From NCBI RefSeq assembly GCF_016107545.1, contig NZ_JABASS010000003.1, positions 178,196-242,195 of the forward strand: a stretch of 64,000 nt of DNA, in the 5' to 3' direction. Origin of the DNA: Psychrobacter namhaensis (lineage in GTDB: Bacteria; Pseudomonadota; Gammaproteobacteria; Pseudomonadales; Moraxellaceae). How positions within the stretch are numbered: position 1 is the stretch's first letter; every line of letters starts with the position of its first letter. A program made the position numbers and the translations under genes. A model generated the notes under the pieces. It was not told the DNA's origin, did not search any database, and was given only the letters and a program-made list of their open reading frames with translations. Below, piece by piece: positions 8,131 through 18,360 of the stretch.

Positions 8131-9333
8131 ATGACCAACTCTCACTCTGTAGATACTGATACTAGCGCAATGATTGATTCCGATAAAAATAATGACACTT
8201 TGAGTTATCTGAGCGTCGATGACTACGATTATGAGCTACCAGATAGCTTGATTGCTCGCTATCCGCTGTCACAGCGTTCTGCTTCAAAACTTCTGTATTT
8301 GCCCTCCAGTGCACAAAAAAACCCTACCCAAGTCGAAGATCGCTTGTTTGCTGAGTTGCCGGACTTATTAAATGAGGGTGACTTAATCGTATTTAATGAT
8401 ACCAAGGTAATGAAAGCGCGTTTGTTTGGCCAAAAAGACACTGGCGGTAAGGTTGAAATACTGATTGAGCGTTTGGTTGATATGTCAGACTTGGATACAG
8501 CGACGCTGCACCTAGAAACAACAAACGAGACACCCGTCAATCGAGAGCACTTTGCCCTTTGTCATGTCAAAGCCAGTAAAGCACCCAAGCTTGGCCAACG
8601 CCTGCACCTTGCCGATGGTCATATGAATGCGGTGATGGTTGGCCGTCAAGATAACTTATTTATCCTAGCGTTTGAGGCACCTATTTTACCGCATTTAGAG
8701 CTCTATGGTGAGTTGCCTATTCCGCCTTATTTTGAGCGCCACGCTGATGAGACAGACAATACCCGCTACCAAACGGTCTTTCACGATCCAACCAAGCTTG
8801 CGAGTGTGGCGGCCCCTACCGCAAGCTTACACTTTGATGAATCCGTACTCAGTAAGCTTACGGCAAAAGGTGTGAATACGGCTTTTGTGACGCTACACGT
8901 TGGCGCTGGTACGTTTGCTCCTGTGAAAACAGACAACCTACTCAATCACACCATGCATAGCGAATATGCCCATCTGCCGCAAGCCACTGCCGAGCTTATT
9001 AATCAAACGCATGCAAATGGCAAAAAAGTCATTGCTGTTGGCACGACCGTCACGCGCGTTCTCGAAACGGCGTATCAAAAAACCGCCAGTGATGGACAAG
9101 CCCTTTCTAGCTGGTCAGGGGATACGGATATATTTATTTATCCAGGGTTTAAGTTTGGGGTCATAGATCGCTTGTTGACCAATTTTCACTTACCCAAATC
9201 AACTCTGTTAATGCTGGTGTCGGCGTTTTCGGGTAAAGCGGCTATTGAACAGGCTTATCAGCATGCCATCAAAAACCAGTATCGATTCTTTAGCTACGGT
9301 GATGCGATGCTGCTTGATAAAAAATCTGACTGA
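8131..9333 (+). CDS. queA: S-adenosylmethionine:tRNA ribosyltransferase-isomerase
   Basis: Transfers and isomerises the ribosyl part of SAM onto 7-aminomethyl-7-deazaguanine at the tRNA wobble position, the penultimate step of queuosine synthesis. The canonical start region [19 protein letters not shown] begins only at about residue 31, so there is a polar N-terminal extension of about 30 residues; an internal ATG at codon 14 (8170) could be used instead. Recognisable blocks are [45 protein letters not shown] and [16 protein letters not shown]. No tgt partner follows, so it is transcribed alone from a promoter with TACAAT at 8091-8096. Confidence 0.95.
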   Translation: MTNSHSVDTDTSAMIDSDKNNDTLSYLSVDDYDYELPDSLIARYPLSQRSASKLLYLPSSAQKNPTQVEDRLFAELPDLLNEGDLIVFNDTKVMKARLFGQKDTGGKVEILIERLVDMSDLDTATLHLETTNETPVNREHFALCHVKASKAPKLGQRLHLADGHMNAVMVGRQDNLFILAFEAPILPHLELYGELPIPPYFERHADETDNTRYQTVFHDPTKLASVAAPTASLHFDESVLSKLTAKGVNTAFVTLHVGAGTFAPVKTDNLLNHTMHSEYAHLPQATAELINQTHANGKKVIAVGTTVTRVLETAYQKTASDGQALSSWSGDTDIFIYPGFKFGVIDRLLTNFHLPKSTLLMLVSAFSGKAAIEQAYQHAIKNQYRFFSYGDAMLLDKKSD

Positions 9334-9450
9334 ACACGATAAAGACATTTTTTATGGTGTGCCCAACAGTTATGAAATAAACTGGTAAACTAAACACTAT
9401 TTTGTTATAACAGCAAAGATAACTTATCTTCATCTCCTAAAGGGCGGCTC

Positions 9451-11151
9451 ATGTCTTGTCATTTATCTCATCGCTTGACTCCTGTATATCGCGCGATATC
9501 AATGACACTTCTCTGTTCGGTGGGCTACGTCGCTCTCATGTCGAGCACACAAGCTGCTACGATTGGCAAGACGGTTGTGACCTCTGCTCAACATGAGCCC
9601 CTCACTGCGAGTATTATGGTCACTGGCATACAAGCAGCAGACTTTTCCGCCAGTTTGGCAAGCCCAGTCATTTATCAGCAAATGGGACTTACCCCAACGG
9701 ACTCCATGACGATACGCTTTACGCCTACCTCGGCGACCAGTGGTCAAGTATTTATTAGTACCTCAAAGCCTGTGTCTAAACCTTTTGCTGATGTGGTGTT
9801 GGCCATAAACGATAATGGTCAGCGCAATGTCGTCCCTAAGACTTTACTGATGCCACTTAGTGATAGCCTACCGATTGACACGACAAAACATATTGTGACA
9901 GGCGCCAAAAAACCCAACTTGCCAAGCGTTTCTGCCAGTGTGGCTAAACCCTTGACCGTTCGAGAAGGGGCACCGCCGCCACTCATATCAGCGCCTAGTA
10001 GACAAGCCTCTAGCATTCAAACCCCTACTGTGACCGCTACCCCACAAAGCAACCACCTGGCTTACGCCCCTAGTCGTTTAGATAGCGGCCGCTTAGCTGA
10101 TGCCCGCTTAAACTCAGACAACAGTGCTGTGACCATTCGTACTAATAATGGTACTAATAATACCGACAGCAACTCTGTTCAGCGTGCAGCTCATAATCAG
10201 ACGGGTAACAAAACCGATGTAAATGACGCGGCCACAATCCGTGGTGAAGCGTTAGTGAAGGACAGTAATACGCCTACTACAGTCACTACTAACAAACCCT
10301 TGGACGTGTTAAATATACAAGTCACGCGTCAAATACAGCCCAGTGGTCAATCAGAGAAGGGCATGGTCACTACTACGCCTACTCTTTCAGCCCCAGAACA
10401 CAGCGAAGCAAATACTCTAAAGACCGTTTCAGCCAGTAATGTACCTGCCAGTACCGTTGAAGCGGCAACGCCTAACGTAGTCCATAGCAGTAGTAGTACT
10501 AACACCGTCGCAGCTAATAGCACTACCGCCCAGTATCAGGTGCAACGCAACGATAGTCTATGGGTTATAGCACAGAAAATCGCGCAAGAAAACAATCTAG
10601 ATATCCAAACAGTGATGAAACAGATTCAATCACAAAATCCGGACGCTTTTATCAATAAAGATGCGGATCAATTAAAAGCAGATGCCAAACTACACTTACC
10701 TAGTTACGACGTCATACCCTCACAAAAAGACCTAGAAGCTGCTATCAGTGCGCAACGACTGTATAGTCGCAGAACGAATCCACTTGTGCCAAAAAAATCC
10801 GCCAAGTCACCCTCCAACATATCGTCTGAGACGACAAAAGCGGCCAAACGTTCTGATAAACCAACGACCACTAAAACACAAACATTACCAAAAGCACAGT
10901 TTTCAGTGCTAGCGCCTGGTAGTGATGGCCGTGCAGATGGAACACAAGAAAAATCAGCAGCGACAACAGGCAACGGTGTCAGCACAGATATATTGGCCAC
11001 GCTTAAAGCCTCAAGACAAACTGCCGCGTCACAAGCTCAGCGCTTGTCAAAAACCAGTAGTGCACTGGATAGCTACACTAAAAAGATTCAACTACAAAAC
11101 CAAAAACTGGCTGAGCTACAAGCTCGTCTTAAAAAACTACGCAATCAATAA
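9451..11151 (+). CDS. fimV: FimV-like protein, periplasmic half (LysM)
   Basis: Matches the N-terminal, periplasmic half of FimV, the polar hub needed for type IV pilus assembly and twitching. A signal peptide ends at QAAT (about residue 36). It is followed by the FimV N-terminal domain (IGKTVVTSAQHEPLTASI, residues about 37-140), a long Ser/Thr/Asn-rich linker, a LysM peptidoglycan-binding module (YQVQRNDSLWVIAQKIAQEN, about 363-415), another linker and a C-terminal coiled coil (LQNQKLAELQARLKKLRN). The frame then ends with TAA and, 9 bp on, TGA; the membrane and cytoplasmic half continues in the same frame as a separate gene. AAAGGGCGG upstream of ATG 9451 is an acceptable ribosome site. 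Confidence 0.8.
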   Translation: MSCHLSHRLTPVYRAISMTLLCSVGYVALMSSTQAATIGKTVVTSAQHEPLTASIMVTGIQAADFSASLASPVIYQQMGLTPTDSMTIRFTPTSATSGQVFISTSKPVSKPFADVVLAINDNGQRNVVPKTLLMPLSDSLPIDTTKHIVTGAKKPNLPSVSASVAKPLTVREGAPPPLISAPSRQASSIQTPTVTATPQSNHLAYAPSRLDSGRLADARLNSDNSAVTIRTNNGTNNTDSNSVQRAAHNQTGNKTDVNDAATIRGEALVKDSNTPTTVTTNKPLDVLNIQVTRQIQPSGQSEKGMVTTTPTLSAPEHSEANTLKTVSASNVPASTVEAATPNVVHSSSSTNTVAANSTTAQYQVQRNDSLWVIAQKIAQENNLDIQTVMKQIQSQNPDAFINKDADQLKADAKLHLPSYDVIPSQKDLEAAISAQRLYSRRTNPLVPKKSAKSPSNISSETTKAAKRSDKPTTTKTQTLPKAQFSVLAPGSDGRADGTQEKSAATTGNGVSTDILATLKASRQTAASQAQRLSKTSSALDSYTKKIQLQNQKLAELQARLKKLRNQ

Positions 11152-11202
11152 TTGCCTGACTGATCAACACAGTGTGCCATGATCATAGGCGTGGGAGTAA
11201 CT

Positions 11203-12831
11203 ATGGACAATATGCTATATATCATCGCCGGATTGGTGCTTATCTTATTAGTCGCGGGTTTGGTACTGCGCAAACAAAAAGCGCAGAAACCTTCAGTACC
11301 ACCGTCAGGCAGGAAAGTAGCTACGCCAACTGCAACGGCTAAAACGGATCATAATACTCCTGCCCAAAGCAGTAAAGGTGATGACAAAAAATTCGACCAT
11401 ATTACCATTGCCCAACGCTTTATAGATCAACAGCGCTATGACAAAGCGATAGAAACGCTCAATCGTGGCCTTAACGAAAAGCCGCATGACAGCCAGTTGT
11501 CGCTGAAGCTACTTAGTGTATACGCTACTACCAATGAGCCAGAAAACTTTCAACACGTGTATGACGCTATCAAAACTCAGAACGATGCAACCAGCATCGC
11601 ACGAGCCGATGAGCTAAAGGCCCTATTTTTTGAAGAGCAGCATCAAGCAGTGACACAAGAGGTGCCAATAGAAGATAACCCCAACTTTGAAAGTATTGAG
11701 TTTGATTTAGCGAGCAGTCCAGTCGCTGACGAAAATAGTGGTACTTTGATAGACGCGCCTAGCGCCACCCCCACACTTTCAAATGATTTGCATGAGGATA
11801 ACGCTGCCAGTGAAAATGAAGCAGACGACTTTGACCTTAGTCTGAGCGATTTTGAAAATGACTTCGATGAACCCAACACTACTAGCGTCTCTCCTGTCAC
11901 ATCGTTAGATAGTACAGACTTAGATAGTACAGACCTAGATAACACAAACGATGCTAGCCGTGATGTCTCCACCACGGATGACGCTATCACCAGCGAAGAC
12001 ACTGACATTAGTGACTTTGATTTTAGTTTTGACGCATCTGAAGAAAGCACGACACTGACAGAGTCCCCTGTCCATCCAAATAGCCCTGATAGTGCGGCTG
12101 AAGAGTTGTCGCTAGATAATGAAGAATTTATTTTAGACTTTGACGATTTAGCGAGCGATGTCGATAAAGAAACGGAACAACCTGCCGCTGAAGCATTGGC
12201 GCTTGATACCACTCAAGCAGATGACAATGACTTTACTTTATCTTTAGACAGTTTAGACGAAACAAATAGCCCAGAGACAGTATTAGAAAACGAAAATCCT
12301 GTGTTTGCAGATGACAGTAGCGATAGTGATGGTTTTATTCTTGAAGACGCTGATGTTGAAGAGAGTAAACTTGAAGACAACGATATTGAGAATGGTAAAC
12401 TTGCAGAACTGTCCCTCGATGATGACTTACAACTCGATGATGACCTAGAAATTGCGCTTGATGAAGAGTCTAGTACCACACCAACTGCTCCGTTGTTATT
12501 TGATGATCACATTTTAATAGACGATGACTTCGATCTTGACTCTCTGTCTGACTCACCAACAGCAGCCACCCCAGATGCTCCGGTTGAAATCAACACTGAC
12601 ATTACTACTGAAGCAGAGGCGGAAACAGCAGAAGACTTCTCATCACGTTTTTCAGCAGACTTTGACTTTGTGAAATCGTTAGACAGTCATCAAGTGACGC
12701 TAGACTTGGCGGCTCAGTATCTACAATTAGGCGAATATGACAGTGCCAAGCGTTTGCTGAATGAAGTGATGGTTCAGGGTAATAGTGAACAGCAAAATCA
12801 AGCCAAAGCATTACTTGAGCGTACAGCGTAG
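11203..12831 (+). CDS. FimV-like protein, membrane and cytoplasmic half
   Basis: Supplies what the preceding gene lacks: one transmembrane helix (residues 4-22), a basic stop-transfer stretch, a TPR-like region (FIDQQRYDKAIETLNRGLNE, about 68-120), a long Asp/Glu/Ser-rich acidic linker, and the conserved FimV C-terminal domain (VTLDLAAQYLQLGEYDSAKR near the end). In FimV the latter binds partners at the cell pole. ATG 11203 is chosen because GGGAG lies 5 nt upstream; the frame remains open back to 11164 without that signal. Same reading frame as the upstream half, 51 bp apart, so the two were probably one gene. The pair should be co-transcribed. Confidence 0.75.
   Translation: MDNMLYIIAGLVLILLVAGLVLRKQKAQKPSVPPSGRKVATPTATAKTDHNTPAQSSKGDDKKFDHITIAQRFIDQQRYDKAIETLNRGLNEKPHDSQLSLKLLSVYATTNEPENFQHVYDAIKTQNDATSIARADELKALFFEEQHQAVTQEVPIEDNPNFESIEFDLASSPVADENSGTLIDAPSATPTLSNDLHEDNAASENEADDFDLSLSDFENDFDEPNTTSVSPVTSLDSTDLDSTDLDNTNDASRDVSTTDDAITSEDTDISDFDFSFDASEESTTLTESPVHPNSPDSAAEELSLDNEEFILDFDDLASDVDKETEQPAAEALALDTTQADDNDFTLSLDSLDETNSPETVLENENPVFADDSSDSDGFILEDADVEESKLEDNDIENGKLAELSLDDDLQLDDDLEIALDEESSTTPTAPLLFDDHILIDDDFDLDSLSDSPTAATPDAPVEINTDITTEAEAETAEDFSSRFSADFDFVKSLDSHQVTLDLAAQYLQLGEYDSAKRLLNEVMVQGNSEQQNQAKALLERTA
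11905..11949 (+). repeat. 15-bp tandem repeat in the acidic linker
   Basis: Two exact copies of TTAGATAGTACAGAC (11905-11919, 11920-11934) and a degenerate third (11935-11949), encoding LDSTD-type units. Copy number in such linkers often varies by slippage. Confidence 0.75.
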
Positions 12832-12851
12832 TAAATCGCCCGCTCGCGCAA

Positions 12852-12893
12852 CAGCAGGTATTCTATCATTGTGGGATACTTGCTGATTTTTTT
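12852..12893 (+). terminator. Terminator of the fimV-like operon
   Basis: CAGCAGGTATTC (12852-12863) and GGATACTTGCTG (12874-12885) pair at 10 of 12 positions and are followed by seven Ts. Confidence 0.75.
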
Positions 12894-12963
12894 GCGTTCA
12901 ACCGTTATATTATGACTAGCCTCTTTTTTCTCTCACACTTTTTTATTGCACCAAGACTATACT

Positions 12964-14064
12964 ATGCCCTCTTCTGCTATGACAAAGACCCTCTCTGATC
13001 CCATTCAACTGATTTATGCTGGTGGCACCTTTGGTAGCTATGGGCGACCCTTAGCGCCATTATCAGCAGAAGTGTTTTTACCCACGTTACAAAAACTCTT
13101 GGCTGATCAAGATAATGCTATCAATTTGCCGAAAATTTCATGGTTAGATAACCCACTGATTAAAGACAGTAGTCAACTGACGCCTAGCGATTTTACGCAC
13201 TTCTATCAGCTGCTGCTAACAGCATATGCGCAAGGTGACAAGCGCTTTGTGGTCATCACTGGTACTGATACCTTAAGTTATTTGGGTGCATTTTTAGCAG
13301 AAGCCTTCGCAGGTAGCGATATTTGTGTCGTTGTCACCGGAAGTATGCGCCCATTATTGGACAGCGAGAACCTACATGCTTATAGTATCGATGCCCATAG
13401 CGATGCTTGGGACAACCTTAACGAGGCGCTAAAACTAGCAGCGGCTGGTGAGGCAGGTGTCAAGATAAGTTTTGGCGGTGAAGCTTGGCCTGCGCAGACA
13501 GTACAAAAGATTCACAGTCATGATTTGATGGCATTTACCGGTCATGCTCGGGCAGCATATCCAGCCAATAGTTATATAAAAAACCTCTCAGATATCCGCC
13601 GGCAGCATTGGCTTGATGATCGGCAAGAAATATTAAGTAGCATTCAAAGCCGCGCTCACTATGCCCGCGTTCATGCTTTATACTGTTTGCCGAATGACGT
13701 TGAGGTCATCACTCAACAACTCCAAGCCCTATTATCACAGCAACCCTGTGGCATTATTCTATTAGGCTTTGGCGCTGGTAACATTCCTTATTCAAAAGCC
13801 TTGGCAGATACGCTAGAGCTGGCTCATGAAAAAGGACACATGGTGATATGTGCCAGCCAATGCCCGTTTGGGGGTGTTAGCGATAACTATGCCGCTGGCA
13901 GTTGGCAATATGACCATCATGTCATTGCTGGTGGTCGTTTAACCATTCCTGCTATTTATGCACGGTTACTGTGGTTACTACTACGTTATGACACCCCAGC
14001 AAGGCGCAGACAGCGCTGGTTGAACAGTATCAATCAAACTGGCACGACCATCAAAAAACGGTAA
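12964..14064 (+). CDS. Asparaginase family protein
   Basis: Likely L-asparaginase (asparagine to aspartate plus ammonia). The two catalytic-threonine motifs of the family are present: IYAGGTFGSYG near residue 20, and VVITGTDTLSYL about residue 95. A third family block is VVVTGSMRP, and the C-terminal half has GFGAGNIPYS and ASQCPFGGV. There is no signal peptide, so a cytoplasmic type I enzyme is likely. ATG 12964 is preferred; the frame extends to a TTG at 12946, and ATG 12982 is also possible, none with a strong ribosome site. It lies between the fimV-like terminator and truA, 42 bp before the latter, and may be co-transcribed with it. Confidence 0.85.
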   Translation: MPSSAMTKTLSDPIQLIYAGGTFGSYGRPLAPLSAEVFLPTLQKLLADQDNAINLPKISWLDNPLIKDSSQLTPSDFTHFYQLLLTAYAQGDKRFVVITGTDTLSYLGAFLAEAFAGSDICVVVTGSMRPLLDSENLHAYSIDAHSDAWDNLNEALKLAAAGEAGVKISFGGEAWPAQTVQKIHSHDLMAFTGHARAAYPANSYIKNLSDIRRQHWLDDRQEILSSIQSRAHYARVHALYCLPNDVEVITQQLQALLSQQPCGIILLGFGAGNIPYSKALADTLELAHEKGHMVICASQCPFGGVSDNYAAGSWQYDHHVIAGGRLTIPAIYARLLWLLLRYDTPARRRQRWLNSINQTGTTIKKR

Positions 14065-14106
14065 ACCACCATTCATTATTCTCACTTTATAAGCGCCGAA
14101 ACGCCA

Positions 14107-14946
14107 ATGTCCCAGACTAAAATCAGTAAACCTGAACGTTCGCCAACTTACACGTTAGCGATTGCGATTGAATTTTTAGGCACACATTACCACGGCTGGC
14201 AGCGGCAACGAGAGGTGCTGGGTGTGCAAGAGGCACTAGAGACGGCTATTGGTAAAGTCGCCAACGAGCCAGTAGAGGTCATCGCCGCTGGGCGTACCGA
14301 TGCCAGCGTGCATGCCAGCAATATGATTGCCCATTTCACCACTCACGCGTATCGTCCCACTCACAACTGGTTGCGCGGCGTCAACAGCTTACTACCTGAC
14401 GATATCGCGCTACGCTGGGTACAACCGATGCCAGCTGACTTTCATGCGCGCTTTGGTGCTATTGCCCGTCGTTATCGCTATATTACGCTCAATCAAACGC
14501 AACGTCCGGCGATACTCAATCATCAAGTGACGCACATCTATGAACCTCTCGACTTAGCAGCAATGCAACGGGCAGCGGCTGATATCGTTGGTACTCACGA
14601 TTTTAGTAGTTACCGGGCGGCGGCTTGCCAATCCAATCAGCCAGTGCGTAACGTCAGCCACGCAAGGCTTTTTGCGCATGGTCAGTTTATCGTTTTTGAC
14701 ATTCAAGCAGATGGGTTCTTACACCATATGGTGCGCAACTTAATGGGCACCTTACATGCCATTGGCAAGCATGAGTTAGCACCAGACGATTTTTTGAATA
14801 TTTTGAATAAAAAAGACCGTACCATTGCACCGCCTACCGCTTCTGGTGACGGCTTATACTTTATTAATGCTTACTATCCTGAGCGCTTCCAACAACTGTT
14901 GCCAGACGCGCCTTTAACCCCTGTTTGGCTCAATTTACCTGATTGA
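14107..14946 (+). CDS. truA: tRNA pseudouridine(38-40) synthase
   Basis: Isomerises uridines 38-40 in the anticodon stem of many tRNAs. The catalytic aspartate lies in AAGRTDASVHASNM (about residue 62), preceded by FLGTHYHGWQRQ. Other TruA blocks are HARFGAIARRYRY, GTHDFSSYRAAACQ and GFLHHMVRNLMGTL. At 279 residues it is of normal length. In related bacteria truA commonly follows fimV, so the asparaginase gene is an intervening resident here. Confidence 0.95.
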   Translation: MSQTKISKPERSPTYTLAIAIEFLGTHYHGWQRQREVLGVQEALETAIGKVANEPVEVIAAGRTDASVHASNMIAHFTTHAYRPTHNWLRGVNSLLPDDIALRWVQPMPADFHARFGAIARRYRYITLNQTQRPAILNHQVTHIYEPLDLAAMQRAAADIVGTHDFSSYRAAACQSNQPVRNVSHARLFAHGQFIVFDIQADGFLHHMVRNLMGTLHAIGKHELAPDDFLNILNKKDRTIAPPTASGDGLYFINAYYPERFQQLLPDAPLTPVWLNLPD

Positions 14947-14991
14947 TATACATATCACTTACAGGCTGTCAAGTCAAAACCAGGTTTCGTA

Positions 14992-15020
14992 TTGCTTTAA
15001 TCCGCTAACTTACGTATAAT
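14992..15020 (+). promoter_or_regulatory. Sigma-70 promoter of infA
   Basis: TTGCTT (14992-14997) and a perfect TATAAT (15015-15020) with a 17-bp spacer. Transcription would start about 15027, 25 nt before the infA ATG. Confidence 0.8.
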
Positions 15021-15052
15021 ATGGGCTTATTTTTAAATGATTGATACAAATT

Positions 15053-15274
15053 ATGGCAAAAGACGATATTATTGAATTTGAAGGCGAAGTCATCGACACC
15101 CTTCCTAATACTTTATTTAAAGTTCGTTTAGAAAACGGACACGAAATCATTGCGCACATCTCTGGTAAAATGCGTAAGCATTATATCCGCATCTTGACTG
15201 GTGATAAGGTTAAGGTTGAAATGACGCCTTATGACCTGTCTAAAGGTCGTATTACTTACCGTGGTAAAAACTAA
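15053..15274 (+). CDS. infA: Translation initiation factor IF-1
   Basis: Small S1/OB-fold protein that binds the ribosomal A site during initiation. The sequence from [20 protein letters not shown] to the end GRITYRGKN is characteristic along its whole 73-residue length. ATG 15053 is the conserved start; the frame extends 12 nt upstream without reason. A strong promoter sits just upstream and the transcript ends at the hairpin at 15465, so it is expressed alone. Confidence 0.97.
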   Translation: MAKDDIIEFEGEVIDTLPNTLFKVRLENGHEIIAHISGKMRKHYIRILTGDKVKVEMTPYDLSKGRITYRGKN

Positions 15275-15464
15275 ATTTTGCTTAACTAAAATGGTTATAA
15301 AAGCATTTTTGTAAATACAGCCAGCTACTAACTATTAAATAGCTTCTTTATTACTGATATGAATGCTTGAGTGGTTTAACTGATAATAATAATGAAAATG
15401 CTAATCTGCTCATTATTGCCTATCAATGTTTTAGTGTTCAATAAAATTCCTTTTTTACCATAAA

Positions 15465-15496
15465 AAATACCGCTCATTTCAGCGGTATTTTTTTGT
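15465..15496. terminator. Bidirectional terminator between infA and the L,D-transpeptidase
   Basis: AAATACCGCT (15465-15474) pairs perfectly with AGCGGTATTT (15481-15490). Ts follow on the plus strand and on the minus strand, serving the convergent genes on both sides. Confidence 0.85.
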
Positions 15497-15546
15497 CTGG
15501 TTGCTACGGTTTATTGGAATAAAAACGTCACCTCAAGATCAAGGAT

Positions 15547-16665
15547 TTATTTAAATTCAACCGTCGCATCATCCTTAATCACGCCCAAAAGCGCTAATGC
15601 ATCCCAATTGGTCAACCGTACGCAACCCGCTGAGGCCTGACGGCTAATGCGAGCGGGATCTGGTGAACCATGAATACCATAGGAAGGCTTGCTAAGACCA
15701 ATCCAAACCAATCCGACTGGGTTGTTAGGACCAGGAGGTATGATAGATTTTTCTCCATCATCGGCTGTGTACGTATAGTTAGGCTCATGAATTTTCACTT
15801 CTACGGTGTGGGTTCCTGTTGGCGACGGGGTTGCTGTACTACCCACTGTCGTCGGATAGCTGGCAACTAATTTGCCATTTTCACCGTAGGCATATAATGT
15901 TTGGGTCGCCTTGTCCGCAACGATGCGGCTAACAAGCTTAGTATTAGGATTACCGGGATTATAGACAGTGATCGTCTCACCCGCAGTAAAACTGGCGTTA
16001 GGGTTCAGGGCTTTTAAATACTTCTCGCTGAGATGAAATTTTTCTGCTAATGCTTCTGGGATACTTTCATAGTACATGCCATCAAGTTTGGCTTTGGCTT
16101 CAGCACTAGCAGGAATAGTGGTCGTCGTGACATTCACGTCAGCATCAGTCAGCTGATAATTTACCAACACTGGCTGCCCCGCGAGTTTTTCGTTGTTGGT
16201 CAGTGCTTGCCATGTCTCATTGTTTAGAGTGTCAGTAACAGTTAGACCATTTGCCTTTTGGAACGCTTGCATTGCTTTACGAGTATTTTTGCCCCAATAG
16301 CCGTCCACAGGTCCAGCACCATTATGATGCCAATTCAACAACGCCTGCAATTTCGTACCAACATTACGGTCTACATCTGACCCTGCGGTCCAAGTGGCGT
16401 CATTTACTTTTTTGGCCACGGTTGATAAGTTATCTGTCGTATACTTGATAGTAGGAAGTAACTCGTTTAGCGATGTTACCGCCTTGCTATCTCCTTTGAG
16501 CTTTTGACTGACGCCATTGGTCACGGGGCTGATATCTTGAGTAGTATCTGTTGCATTACCGACACTCGCGCTATCCGTCGTTGCGGCAACGCTCTGCCCC
16601 ATAAACATAGCCGTAGAGACGCCAATCATAGCTAGCGCCGTGCTCATTTTTTTTAATTGATACAT
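15547..16665 (-). CDS. L,D-transpeptidase (YkuD) with peptidoglycan-binding domain
   Basis: Periplasmic enzyme expected to form 3-3 peptidoglycan cross-links or attach proteins to the wall. A signal peptide ends near QSVAA (residue 28). A peptidoglycan-binding domain follows (LQALLNWHHNGAGPVDGYWG to ETWQAL, about 105-170), then a LysM-like segment (ALAEKFHLSEKYLKALNP, about 205-235), then the YkuD catalytic domain with YGIHGSPDPARISRQASAGC, in which the His and the final Cys are catalytic. AGGAGTG before ATG 16665 is a strong ribosome site. It is flanked by terminators and transcribed alone. Length 372. Confidence 0.9.
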   Translation of the reverse strand: MYQLKKMSTALAMIGVSTAMFMGQSVAATTDSASVGNATDTTQDISPVTNGVSQKLKGDSKAVTSLNELLPTIKYTTDNLSTVAKKVNDATWTAGSDVDRNVGTKLQALLNWHHNGAGPVDGYWGKNTRKAMQAFQKANGLTVTDTLNNETWQALTNNEKLAGQPVLVNYQLTDADVNVTTTTIPASAEAKAKLDGMYYESIPEALAEKFHLSEKYLKALNPNASFTAGETITVYNPGNPNTKLVSRIVADKATQTLYAYGENGKLVASYPTTVGSTATPSPTGTHTVEVKIHEPNYTYTADDGEKSIIPPGPNNPVGLVWIGLSKPSYGIHGSPDPARISRQASAGCVRLTNWDALALLGVIKDDATVEFK

Positions 16666-17109
16666 ATCACACTCCTAATTTTTTATAAAAATCGTTATTT
16701 TTTTTGTTAAGGTTATCAAGGTTTGTTATTTTGAATTTTTGACCCTTTCATGATGAAGTTTATTGAAAGCCGACGTTTCATCCCTGATACCTTCTAAGGC
16801 AGCCATCAATTTTTGTTCCTTTACAAGTATACTTATGGTGCCATAACCCTGTGTGAGCATATAACAGCTTTGTGTTAAAAAGACCTGCCTTGTACAGTGT
16901 CTCTGTTAATGATGGCTCATCATTTACGCTGCATTGTTAGAATCGAGATTCTATTAGCCATTTTTCTCTTCATTGAGATCAGTGTCCTAACACCAATAAT
17001 AGCGCCATAAAAAACCCATAAATTGCTTAGCAACTTATGGGCGGAACAATCACAAAATGAGAATGGCAAAAATTCTATAAAAAATACGGCTGTACGAGAA
17101 GTGGTTTGT
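16666..17109. other. Intergenic region upstream of the L,D-transpeptidase
   Basis: 444 bp between leuB's end and the transpeptidase start. It holds the leuB terminator (17009-17041) and should hold the transpeptidase promoter on the minus strand; I see no further gene. Confidence 0.5.
17009..17041 (-). terminator. Terminator of the leu cluster
   Basis: On the minus strand CCCATAAGTTGC and GCAATTTATGGG pair at 11 of 12 positions (arms at 17041-17030 and 17026-17015), followed by six Ts. It lies 69 bp past the leuB stop. Confidence 0.8.
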
Positions 17110-18213
17110 TTATAGCAGCTTGGCCAACACGGCTTGACCCATTTCTTGACAGCCTACCTGCTTCAATCCAGCTTCACTGCTATCTAAGATATCAACAGTA
17201 CGAAGTCCATCATCTAAAACATCACTTACCGCTTGCTCGATCACTTGGGCGGCCGCTTCTTGCTTAAACGTATAACGCAGCATCATGGCGACAGACAAAA
17301 TAGTGGCCAGTGGATTGGCTTTATCTTGTCCAGCAATATCAGGCGCCGAACCATGGCATGGCTCATACATGCCTTTACCTGCTTCATCAAGGCTGGCTGA
17401 CGGTAGCATACCAATAGAGCCTGTTAGCATCGCAGCTTCATCAGATAAGATGTCACCAAACATATTGCCCGTCACCATAACATCGAACTGTTTAGGGTCT
17501 TTAATCAATTGCATACAAGCGTTATCCGCGTACATATGCGACAGCGCTACATCGCTATAGTCCGCTTGCTGCATTTGGGTCATCGTCTGCTTCCACAGCT
17601 CGGTGACCTCTAAGACGTTTGCTTTATCTACTGAGCAAACTTTTGCGGCCGTACCCGCGGCTTCGGCACGCGTTTTTGCCAGCTCAAATGCAACCTTACC
17701 GATACGTTTGATCTCGCTTGTACTATACACCATGGTGTTATAGCCTTGCTGCTCGCCATTTTCTAACGTGCGAATACCACGTGGCTCACCAAAATAAATA
17801 CCACCTGTCAGCTCACGTACGATCAGCAAATCTAAGCCTTCAATGATCTCAGGTTTGATACTTGAGGCATTGGCAAGCTGCGGATACAGCTTTGCCACGC
17901 GTAGGTTGGCAAATAACCCAAGCTCCCCACGAATTTTCAAAAGGCCACGCTCAGGACGTTTGCTACGTTCAATACCATCCCACTTAGGCCCACCAACGGC
18001 CCCCAGTAACACCGCATCTGCTGCACGTGCGCGCGCCAACGTCTCATCAGGCAAAGGCTCACCAGTCGCATCAATGGCCACACCACCAATCAAACCCGAT
18101 TCTAGGGTCAAACCTAAAGCAAATTTTTTGTTGACAGCTTCGAGCACATCAATGGCTTGAGTCATGATTTCAGGGCCGATACCATCGCCTGCTAATGTTA
18201 AAATCGTTGCCAT
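17110..18213 (-). CDS. leuB: 3-isopropylmalate dehydrogenase
   Basis: NAD-dependent oxidative decarboxylation of 3-isopropylmalate, third step of leucine synthesis. Diagnostic stretches are [11 protein letters not shown] at the start, [48 protein letters not shown], the metal-binding [16 protein letters not shown] and [21 protein letters not shown], and the adenine-loop region [12 protein letters not shown]. 367 residues, normal. AAAGGACC precedes ATG 18213. Same orientation as leuC and leuD, but separated from leuD by a lipoprotein gene. Confidence 0.97.
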   Translation of the reverse strand: MATILTLAGDGIGPEIMTQAIDVLEAVNKKFALGLTLESGLIGGVAIDATGEPLPDETLARARAADAVLLGAVGGPKWDGIERSKRPERGLLKIRGELGLFANLRVAKLYPQLANASSIKPEIIEGLDLLIVRELTGGIYFGEPRGIRTLENGEQQGYNTMVYSTSEIKRIGKVAFELAKTRAEAAGTAAKVCSVDKANVLEVTELWKQTMTQMQQADYSDVALSHMYADNACMQLIKDPKQFDVMVTGNMFGDILSDEAAMLTGSIGMLPSASLDEAGKGMYEPCHGSAPDIAGQDKANPLATILSVAMMLRYTFKQEAAAQVIEQAVSDVLDDGLRTVDILDSSEAGLKQVGCQEMGQAVLAKLL

Positions 18214-18360
18214 ACTGGTCCTTTTGAATAGGTGGTTTATATTGATTAGAGACTTTATTAATTAGAGACACTGTAACTTAGAGGGTACGAATAAGTTTGA
18301 AACTCTAATGCGCTAGTTATTTTGTTTTGGCTTTTTTACATAAGACACGACTGGCACTGC

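Noticed and set aside
11643..12479. Long serine-rich frames on the minus strand opposite the second FimV half
   Set aside because: They mirror the Asp/Glu codons of the acidic linker on the other strand; no ribosome sites or similarity.
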